Assembly: GCA_031275955.1 (NCBI GenBank)
Contig: JAISNZ010000189.1
Location: 1 to 12,214 of the forward strand
DNA from: Desulfovibrio sp.
GTDB taxonomy: Bacteria > Desulfobacterota > Desulfovibrionia > Desulfovibrionales > Desulfovibrionaceae
Length of the DNA: 12,214 nucleotides
Direction of reading: 5' to 3'
Shown here one piece after another: positions 7,497 through 12,214 of the stretch. The position numbers were made by a program, and so were the translations under genes. Each line of letters opens with the position of its first letter. The first letter of the stretch is position 1. The notes under the pieces are model-generated. The model saw only the letters and a program-made list of their open reading frames with translations, searched no databases and was not told the origin of the DNA.

Positions 7497-7545
7497 CCTC
7501 CCGCACAATCAGGCAAAGCCGCCTGCCCGGATCAAGGAGCCTTTC

Positions 7546-8403
7546 GTGGACGCCGCCGCCCGTTTTCGCGCTTTCTGCCGTCTGGTAAGAATTGAGCATT
7601 CCATCTTCGCCCTGCCCTTCGCCTATTCCGGCGCCTTCCTGGCCCGGAACGGACTACCCTCCGCGGAAATCCTCCTCGCCCTGACCATCGCCATGGTGGG
7701 CATCCGCTCCTTCGCCATGGGCGTCAACCGCATCCTGGATCTGCCATTTGACGGCAAAAATCCCCGTACCGCCAACCGCCCTCTGGTCACCGGAGAAATC
7801 ACCGTCCGGCAGGCCTGGATCTTCTGCGGAGTCATGGGCGCCGTATTCATCGCCGCCTGCGCCGCCCTGAACTCCCTCTGCCTCGCCCTTTCCCCCCTGC
7901 CCCTGATCCTGGCCGTCTTCTACAGCTACACCAAACGCTTCACCTGGCTCTGCCACTTCGTTCTCGGGGCCGTTATCGGCCTCGCCCCCGTCGCCGGCTG
8001 GCTCAGCGTCTCCCCCGCCTATGCCCTGCCTCCCCTTCTCCTGGGCCTGGGCGTCACCTTCTGGATCGCCGGCTTCGACATCCTCTACGCGGGGATGGAC
8101 ATCTCCTTTGACCGCGAACAGGGCCTTTTTTCGCTGCCCGCCCGCTTCGGCCCTGAAACCGCCTTTGCCCTCGCCGCTTTCTCCCACGTCAATACCATCC
8201 TTTTTCTCTTGCTCACCGCCCTCGCCTGTTCCCTCTCCTTCGGCTGGCACCTCTGCCTTGCCCTTTCCGCCGCCATTCTTTTCCGGGAGCATCGCATCGC
8301 CAAAACCGCCTCCCCGGATCGGCTCCGTCTGGCCTTCGCCATGAACGGACCCATCTCCCTTCTCCTTCTTCTGGGAACAATTCTGGGGATATTCTGGCCT
8401 TGA
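7546..8403 (+). CDS. UbiA-family aromatic prenyltransferase (4-hydroxybenzoate polyprenyltransferase type, probably menaquinone synthesis)
   Basis: An integral membrane prenyltransferase of 285 residues that attaches a polyprenyl chain to an aromatic acid. The first Asp-rich motif is N61-R-x2-D65-x3-D69, followed by NPRTANRPL. The second is D178-x6-D185-x3-D189 (DILYAGMDISFD), then GLFSLPARFG. These bind the Mg-diphosphate substrate. Eight or so hydrophobic segments fit the family. The sequence resembles the ubiA-like branch associated with the futalosine (mqn) menaquinone route, the route known in Desulfovibrio; this makes an MqnP-like role more likely than ubiquinone synthesis, but I cannot prove it from one gene. 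GTG start at 7546, chosen because AAGGAG (7534-7539) lies 6 bases upstream. It follows uvrC by 49 bases and is the last gene before a strong terminator. Confidence 0.88.
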   Translation: MDAAARFRAFCRLVRIEHSIFALPFAYSGAFLARNGLPSAEILLALTIAMVGIRSFAMGVNRILDLPFDGKNPRTANRPLVTGEITVRQAWIFCGVMGAVFIAACAALNSLCLALSPLPLILAVFYSYTKRFTWLCHFVLGAVIGLAPVAGWLSVSPAYALPPLLLGLGVTFWIAGFDILYAGMDISFDREQGLFSLPARFGPETAFALAAFSHVNTILFLLLTALACSLSFGWHLCLALSAAILFREHRIAKTASPDRLRLAFAMNGPISLLLLLGTILGIFWP

Positions 8404-8461
8404 AAGGTCCGAACGGCGAGGTTGAGGAGTCCAGCGGGGAAAGATCCCAAAATTCAGAGGA

Positions 8462-8481
8462 ATGGTAGCAGGATGGTAGCA
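8462..8481. repeat. Two 9-base direct repeats with 11-base period (ATGGTAGCA)
   Basis: ATGGTAGCA occurs at 8462-8470 and 8473-8481, one helical turn apart, between the ubiA stop and the terminator/tRNA-Arg 3' end. Pairs of short direct repeats on one DNA face are typical of protein binding, for example integrase arm or excisionase sites beside a tRNA attachment site. No integrase gene is visible, so this is only a suggestion. The remaining bases from 8404 to 8489 hold nothing else I can name. Confidence 0.4.
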
Positions 8482-8489
8482 CAACCAAA

Positions 8490-8522
8490 AAGGGTTTATC
8501 TCTCAACGAGAGATAAACCCTT
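8490..8522. terminator. Strong bidirectional intrinsic terminator (ubiA / tRNA-Arg)
   Basis: A perfect 15-base-pair stem (8490-8504 with 8508-8522) closes an AAC loop. On the + strand GATTTTT follows the stem, so it can end the gpsA-uvrC-ubiA transcript. On the - strand the stem ends in a run of five T and starts 8 bases after the encoded CCA of tRNA-Arg, so it also ends the tRNA transcript. Convergent arrangement and T-runs on both sides support both uses. Confidence 0.9.
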
Positions 8523-8530
8523 GATTTTTC

Positions 8531-8607
8531 TGGCGCGCCAGGAGAGATTCGAACTCCCGACCTACAGGTTCGTAGCCTGTTGCTCTATCCAGCTGGGCTA
8601 CTGGCGC
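8531..8607 (-). tRNA. tRNA-Arg (anticodon ACG)
   Basis: A 77-base cloverleaf on the - strand. The acceptor stem GCGCCAG/CTGGCGC is perfect. The anticodon stem ACAGG/CCTGT holds the loop CTACGAA, giving anticodon ACG. The variable region is AGGTC. The T arm is GGGAG-TTCGAAT-CTCTC with one G-T pair. The discriminator is G and CCA is encoded. The D stem GCCC/GAGC has a C-A mismatch at 12-23; the rest is canonical. A34 is expected to be changed to inosine by TadA, so that the tRNA reads CGU, CGC and CGA. tRNA-Arg genes are common integration sites for mobile elements, which fits the odd sequence next to it. Confidence 0.96.
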
Positions 8608-8618
8608 GCGTGGCCTGC

Positions 8619-8647
8619 CTTATACGCGGTCCCTTTCCGGGCGTCAA
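8619..8647 (-). promoter_or_regulatory. Sigma70-type promoter of tRNA-Arg
   Basis: On the - strand TTGACG (-35, 8642-8647) and TATAAG (-10, 8619-8624) match consensus at 5 of 6 positions each and are exactly 17 bases apart. The -10 lies 11 bases before the mature tRNA 5' end, leaving a very short leader for RNase P to remove. G+C-rich sequence between the -10 and the tRNA could be a stringent discriminator, as is usual for tRNA promoters. A tandem duplication ends 3 bases upstream of the -35 box. Confidence 0.8.
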
Positions 8648-8650
8648 GGT

Positions 8651-8680
8651 GTCGCTAGCCATAATGTCGCTAGCCATAAT
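8651..8680. repeat. Perfect 15-base tandem duplication upstream of the tRNA-Arg promoter
   Basis: GTCGCTAGCCATAAT is present twice back to back (8651-8665, 8666-8680) with no difference. Relative to the tRNA promoter it lies at about -40 to -70, where an UP element or an activator such as Fis would bind. Alternatively it is a recent replication-slippage duplication or a scar left by an element. In the overlapping - strand open frame it reads as two copies of a five-residue unit, IMASD. Confidence 0.75.
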
Positions 8681-8770
8681 CCGCCACCCTTTTGGCCAAT
8701 GGGAGGGAAACTGGCCGAAGACGCTTTCCGAAAGGACAGAATTGATGCCTTGAGGCCGCGCGCAAGCCTG

Positions 8771-8800
8771 AAAATAGGGATCTTCGACGTTTGACGTGGA
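8771..8800 (-). repeat. Left arm of an imperfect 30-base inverted repeat
   Basis: The reverse complement of this segment matches 9150-9179 at 24 of 30 positions, with the shared core AACGTCGAAGA and shared end TATTTT. Read in the - strand frame it encodes STSNVEDPYF. Three of the six differences between the arms fall on third codon positions in that frame, so the arms could be fragments of related coding sequence rather than DNA ends. Weaker likeness may continue on both sides. Confidence 0.6.
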
Positions 8801-9149
8801 TTTCATCTGAAAGCCAGCATGGGGGCTCTTTTGCCAGGAGCCATCAAAGCCTTCGGCCACAAAGGCAAACGTGGTCATTGCCACCGGCTCGCTTTTCTCC
8901 TCATGGAAAATGCTTTTCACAAATATTAACGGGAGCACTTATTGTTGGACATGCACGTTCATTGGGAATAACGCCCGTATGCGTTTCAAGCGGCCACAGC
9001 GCGGAAAGTGTTCAATAATAGATGCTCCCAGTAATAACAGTTCCAAAAAAGGTTTCAGGCAGTCGCAGGGCCTGTTTTCCCTTAATAAAGCAAAGCAATT
9101 CAATGAGATGAGAATGATCTCCCAAGGCACGCCTCTCAGCTTCCTCAAT

Positions 9150-9179
9150 TCCACACTGAACGTCGAAGAACCATATTTT
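9150..9179 (+). repeat. Right arm of an imperfect 30-base inverted repeat
   Basis: Partner of 8771-8800, in opposite orientation, 349 bases further on. In the + strand frame it encodes STLNVEEPYF, against STSNVEDPYF in the left arm. Together the arms bound a 409-base unit of lower G+C, of the size of a MITE-like element, but I find no target-site duplication next to the outer ends. Confidence 0.6.
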
Positions 9180-9271
9180 TTACCGGGCATCCGCCGCGCG
9201 GACGGTGCCGCGCCATGCTTCGCACCGCCAAGGCATTTTTTCTGCATATCCAATGTGAATGGGCGCGTGCT

Positions 9272-10702
9272 CTATTCCGGTCCGGAAGGCATCCGTTCCC
9301 CCCATCCGCCGCCGAGGGCCTTGAACAGGCTCACAGCGGCGTTCAGACGCGCCAGAGACACCGTGACGCGCGCGTCCTGAGCCGTCAGCAGGGTGCGTTG
9401 GGCATCCAGCAAACTCAGGAAATCCGCCGAGCCTTCACGGTACTGCACCCGAACAAGGCGATAGGCCTCACGGGCTTCCTGCTCGGCAAGGCCTCTCTTT
9501 TCTTCTTCCTGAAGCAGAAAGGTGTTGGCCGCAATCGCGGTATCCGTTTCCAGAAAGGCAAAAAGCGCCGCCTGCTGGTAGCGCGCAACCAGCTCTTCCC
9601 TGCGGGCCAGGGCGGCCTCATGCCGGGCCGCAAGCCGCCCGCCCTGAAAAATCGGGGTGACCAGCGAAGAGACAAGGGCATAGAGCGTGCTGTCAGGCCT
9701 GAACAGGCTGTGGAATTCGTCGCTTTGCCAACCGCCCTGCGCGGTAAGGTTGACCAGAGGCAAAAAGGCGGCTCTGGCCGGGCCGATGTCCGCATTTGCC
9801 GCCTTGAGCGAGGCTTCGGCCGCCAGGATGTCGGGTCTTCGGAACAGCAGGCTGGAGGGCAGGCCGGCCACGACAGCTGGGGGCGTCAGGATCGTGATGG
9901 ACTCGGAGGACATCAGGCGATCCAGATCTTCGGGAGCGCTTGCCGCTCCCAGAAGGTTGTTCAGGGCGTTTTTCGCGGCCTGCTCCTGCCTTGCCAAATC
10001 CTGCGCCCGGGCATGCATGGAGGCGACATCGCCGCGCTGACGGGCAAGATCGAGCCGTGTCGCGGCGCCTGCCCGTTGCTGTTTCTCCATGTAGGCCAGG
10101 GTCTGCCGCGCTGCGGACAGAATGTCCCGCTGCAGGGCAAGCCTTTCCCGCAGGGCCAGCAACTGGAAGTAGGCGATGGCGGTATCCGACTCAAGGCTGA
10201 GGCCGATGCCCCGCCAGTCGTTGAGCGTTGCTTCGGCCGCGAATGCGGCGCTCTCCGCCTGGGAACGCACCCTTCCCCACAGGTCCAGTTCATAGGAGGC
10301 CTGGAAACCCCCTGAAACGGCGTCCGTCAGGGCAAAAGCGCCAGTCGAGCCCGGATGCGACCCCGCGCGGGAGACCGCCCCCTCCGCGCCGATCCAAGGA
10401 AAAAGGGAGGCGCGCGCCTCTTTGGACTGCGCGATTGCCTGGGCAAGCCGCCGACCGGAAGCCGCGAAATCGCGGTTTTGCGCCCTGGCTTCCCTTTGCA
10501 GCAAGACCAGAGCCCTGGAGTTGAACCCGGCCCACCAGCCGTCGTTTTCCGCAGCCTCAAGGGCACTGCCGTTCCGAGTCCAGGATGCGGGAGCGGCATT
10601 CGGCAGCCGGGAATCAGGGCGCACATAAACCGGAGCCAGGGAACAGGCCGGCAAAAACGCCGCAAGCTGCACAAAAAATAGTCCCGCGGGCAACAGTTTC
10701 AT
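9272..10702 (-). CDS. Outer-membrane efflux lipoprotein, NodT/OprM family
   Basis: The outer-membrane channel of a multidrug efflux system, forming a trimeric beta-barrel with a periplasmic alpha-helical tunnel. It has 476 residues. A lipoprotein signal peptide ends at LPAC, with Cys20 as the lipidation site. Two OEP repeats lie at about 55-255 and 275-465. Family hallmarks are YELDLWGRVR (137-146), RRPDILAAEASLKAANADIG (288-307) and the late GSADFLSLLDAQRTLL segment. The frame is open up to 10816, but the ATG at 10700-10702 is chosen: GGAG (10709-10712) lies 6 bases upstream and the signal peptide begins here. It follows the major facilitator gene by 85 bases in the same direction, so the two very likely act together. 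No periplasmic adaptor (EmrA/HlyD type) is seen in the window. TAG stop at 9272-9274. Confidence 0.94.
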   Translation of the reverse strand: MKLLPAGLFFVQLAAFLPACSLAPVYVRPDSRLPNAAPASWTRNGSALEAAENDGWWAGFNSRALVLLQREARAQNRDFAASGRRLAQAIAQSKEARASLFPWIGAEGAVSRAGSHPGSTGAFALTDAVSGGFQASYELDLWGRVRSQAESAAFAAEATLNDWRGIGLSLESDTAIAYFQLLALRERLALQRDILSAARQTLAYMEKQQRAGAATRLDLARQRGDVASMHARAQDLARQEQAAKNALNNLLGAASAPEDLDRLMSSESITILTPPAVVAGLPSSLLFRRPDILAAEASLKAANADIGPARAAFLPLVNLTAQGGWQSDEFHSLFRPDSTLYALVSSLVTPIFQGGRLAARHEAALARREELVARYQQAALFAFLETDTAIAANTFLLQEEEKRGLAEQEAREAYRLVRVQYREGSADFLSLLDAQRTLLTAQDARVTVSLARLNAAVSLFKALGGGWGERMPSGPE

Positions 10703-10722
10703 CTCATTCTCCGGTCCGGTTG

Positions 10723-10749
10723 TTTCCCCGCGCCTTGCGCAGGGGGAAA
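10723..10749 (-). promoter_or_regulatory. Stem-loop between the transporter and outer-membrane channel genes
   Basis: In the 85-base gap, TTTCCCC (10723-10729) pairs with GGGGAAA (10743-10749), and GCGC (10730-10733) with GCGC (10737-10740), around a 3-base loop with a 2-base bulge: 11 base pairs in all. On the - strand transcript it lies 10 bases before the channel gene's GGAG site. No T-run follows, so it is not a normal terminator; an RNA processing, stability or translation role is possible. Confidence 0.45.
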
Positions 10750-10787
10750 ACCACCGCGCGGCGGGAGCGCAGCAGGCTGCCGGCCTT

Positions 10788-12214
10788 TCATCCTTCTCTC
10801 CGGTTCGCGGCGGCAATCCACGGACGCTTTGACAGCCATATCTTGAAGAAAATCAGCGCAGGAGCGGCAATAAAAAAAAGAAGAACAAGGGCAAAAAAGG
10901 ATTCATTATAGGAAAGCGTATTGCCTTGCAGGTTCAGGCTCCGGCGCAGAAAAACCAGAGCCGCCTGCCCGGCCCCGTCCGGTTCCATCCCCCGGCTCTG
11001 CAACGCGGCCTGCACGCTTTGCAGTCTTTCGGACAGGAGAACCCCGCCGCTTTCCAGGCGGGACGACAAAATGGAGATATTGGCCGCATTCTGGTGGTCC
11101 AGATAGCGCTGGAGAAAGGCGACTCCGAAAAGACCGCCGAATTGGCGCTGCGCCGTAAAGAGCGCCACCCCCTGCGCGATCCGGCTGCCCGTGAGCCCTC
11201 CCAAGGCATAAAGGGTCAGGGAAAGAAACAGAAAACCGAGACCGGCTCCCCTGATCAGCAGGGGAAGGAACAGATCCGCGCTCCCGCTCGCGCTGGTTGA
11301 TCCGGAGAGCAGCCACATTCCGGCCATAATCAGGACAATCCCCAGCGGAACCGTCGCCAGCGGGTTGATCCGCGACAGGCTGACCAGCAGGGCGGTCAGG
11401 ACCAGCGTGGCGAGGAAGGCCGCTCCGCCCGGCGCGACCAGCGCGCCCGCTTCGCTTGCGGTAAAGTCCAGGACGTTGAGGCTGAACCCCGGAATGAGCC
11501 ATGCGCTGCCGAAGAGCGCCGCCCCCGCAACGAAACTGATCGTGAACCCGAAACAGAATTCCTGGTTGTCAAATGCGCAAGGGCCGGCCCGGGCCTGTTT
11601 CCGGGTCAGAACAGCCCGGCGCAGGACGCAGGCCAGGAGGGCCGCGAAACCGAAGGCGGTCATGCCGATGATCTGCGGCGCTTCAAACCAGTTCCAGCGG
11701 CTTCCCTCCTGCGCGATATAGGTGAGGCAGACGGATGCCCCCGCAAAGAGGAGAAAACCGGGGACGTCAAGCCGCCTTGCGCCCGAACAGGCCGGAACTG
11801 CGGGAATGGCGGCCAGGACGATGACGGCGGCCAAGCAGAGCGCTGCGGCGCTGAGAAAGATCGCCTCCCAGGCCAGGACATCGACCATCCGGCCCTGAAT
11901 AAAGGAAACAAATGTGGCCGGGGCGACAACCGCCCCGAAAGCGAAGAAAAGCTGCGCCAGCGGCTGCTGTTTTCGCTTGAGCAGGGCGAAGAGCAGGGTT
12001 TGTCCCCCGACAAGAAGGATGCCGCCCGCCGCGCCCTGCGCCGCCCGGAAGAACAGGAGGGGGAACAGGCTGCGCGTACAGGCCATGGCGAGGCTGAAGA
12101 CCGCCAGGACAGCGCCGGCCGCCCGCAGGACCCGAAGCGGCCGGAAGCGGGAAAACAGCGCGGGCGTCAGCAGAAATCCGCACAGTTTGGCGGCGATGTA
12201 GCCCACATCCAGCC
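10788..12214 (-). CDS. Major facilitator efflux transporter, DHA2 (EmrB/FarB-like) family, N-terminus cut by window edge
   Basis: A drug:H+ antiporter of the 14-helix DHA2 group, in the inner membrane. About 475 residues are visible; the beginning lies right of the window, and the GTG at 12204-12206 is internal because the frame continues to the edge. Many hydrophobic segments are present. FFRAAQGAAGGILL matches the conserved R-x2-Q-G-x-GGG region of these pumps, and the SRWNWFEAPQI segment resembles the DWF-S/P motif of EmrB and FarB after the sixth or seventh helix. A long polar loop (LESGGVLLSERLQ to LQGNTLSYNE) precedes the last helix, as is usual in DHA2 members. TGA stop at 10788-10790. 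Its partner channel is the next gene; an EmrA-like adaptor and a regulator would be expected beyond the right edge. The substrate cannot be told from the sequence. Confidence 0.88.
   Translation of the reverse strand, partial: LDVGYIAAKLCGFLLTPALFSRFRPLRVLRAAGAVLAVFSLAMACTRSLFPLLFFRAAQGAAGGILLVGGQTLLFALLKRKQQPLAQLFFAFGAVVAPATFVSFIQGRMVDVLAWEAIFLSAAALCLAAVIVLAAIPAVPACSGARRLDVPGFLLFAGASVCLTYIAQEGSRWNWFEAPQIIGMTAFGFAALLACVLRRAVLTRKQARAGPCAFDNQEFCFGFTISFVAGAALFGSAWLIPGFSLNVLDFTASEAGALVAPGGAAFLATLVLTALLVSLSRINPLATVPLGIVLIMAGMWLLSGSTSASGSADLFLPLLIRGAGLGFLFLSLTLYALGGLTGSRIAQGVALFTAQRQFGGLFGVAFLQRYLDHQNAANISILSSRLESGGVLLSERLQSVQAALQSRGMEPDGAGQAALVFLRRSLNLQGNTLSYNESFFALVLLFFIAAPALIFFKIWLSKRPWIAAANRREG

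Larger units (their letters stand above)
8681..9271. other. Lower-GC stretch without a convincing gene, beside tRNA-Arg
   Basis: Between the tRNA region and the 3' end of the efflux channel gene lie about 590 bases with no gene I can support. By hand count G+C is about 45% over 8881-9180, against well above 60% in the neighbouring genes, which suggests foreign origin or decay. Three open frames exist but none is recognised. A - strand frame starts with ATG at 8876-8878 (MTTFAFVAEGFDG) and runs through the tRNA promoter into the tRNA, stopping at 8585. A - strand frame covers 8939-9253. A + strand frame starts at 8871 and runs into the antisense of the channel gene. A GAGGAG site lies 18 bases before the ATG at 8878, too far for a good start. 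Two inverted repeat arms are listed separately. I see no terminator for the efflux operon here beyond a weak 6-base-pair stem at 9203-9227. Confidence 0.6.

Noticed and set aside
7497..7545. CAGGC/GCCTG stem in the uvrC-ubiA gap as a terminator
   Set aside because: Only 5 base pairs and no T-run; the genes are probably read through.
8585..8878. A - strand frame beginning MTTFAFVAEGFDG, as a real small gene
   Set aside because: It runs through the tRNA-Arg promoter and into the tRNA itself, has no well-placed ribosome binding site, and is not a family I know. It may be a remnant, so it is described under the atypical stretch instead.
9203..9241. A 6-base-pair stem (9203-9208 with 9222-9227) followed by a T-run as a terminator
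   Set aside because: The T-run starts 8 bases after the stem and lies on the + strand, whereas the efflux genes are read on the - strand.
8939..9253. A 104-residue - strand frame with a hydrophobic middle
   Set aside because: No good ribosome binding site, no known family; the central Leu/Ile-rich segment alone does not support a gene.
9215..10315. A 366-residue + strand frame
   Set aside because: Antisense to the NodT-family channel gene, no known motif; the - strand frame carries all the family hallmarks.
10703..10816. N-terminal extension of the outer-membrane channel
   Set aside because: The lipoprotein signal peptide begins at the ATG at 10702 with GGAG at the right distance; an extension would bury the signal and overlap the transporter gene.
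1..12214. CRISPR array, rRNA, complete insertion sequence or replication origin
   Set aside because: No set of regularly spaced repeats, no rRNA-like sequence, no transposase and no DnaA-box cluster was seen.

Overview
The window looks like a chromosomal piece of a Desulfovibrio-type sulfate reducer (Desulfovibrionaceae). The coding DNA is GC-rich. The strongest clue is the left end: an acetate kinase gene followed by a LutC-like LUD gene and a fused LutB-LutA iron-sulfur protein. This is the order I recall for the lactate-oxidation operon of Desulfovibrio vulgaris Hildenborough (ackA DVU3030, then DVU3032 and DVU3033). The species is not identified.

Region 1 (1-3843, + strand) is the distal part of a lactate-to-acetate operon. 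AckA, cut by the left edge, makes ATP from acetyl phosphate. LutC and LutB-LutA together form the likely NAD-independent L-lactate dehydrogenase. Region 2 (3844-4599) has a convergent end with two stem-loops, a lone CheX-type chemotaxis phosphatase gene on the - strand, and a divergent intergenic gap. Region 3 (4600-8403, + strand) is a tight cluster of gpsA (glycerol-3-phosphate dehydrogenase), uvrC (excision-repair nuclease) and a ubiA-type prenyltransferase likely used for menaquinone. It ends at a strong bidirectional terminator.

Region 4 (8404-9271) is a tRNA-Arg(ACG) locus on the - strand with a good promoter. Two short tandem duplications flank the tRNA and its promoter, one on each side. 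Beyond them lies a roughly 600-base stretch without a convincing gene. Its core has clearly lower G+C (about 45% by hand count over 8881-9180) and it carries an imperfect 30-base inverted repeat. It looks like a small island or remnant beside a tRNA gene, and it is the least explained part of the window. Region 5 (9272-12214, - strand) encodes a drug-efflux pair: a DHA2/EmrB-like major facilitator, cut by the right edge, followed by a NodT-family outer-membrane lipoprotein channel.

Three genes (lutC, gpsA and the outer-membrane channel gene) have a stem-loop just before or over the ribosome binding site. I see no CRISPR array, complete insertion sequence, rRNA or replication origin. Apart from region 4, most of the window is ordinary core metabolism, and I found no clear novel multi-gene system.
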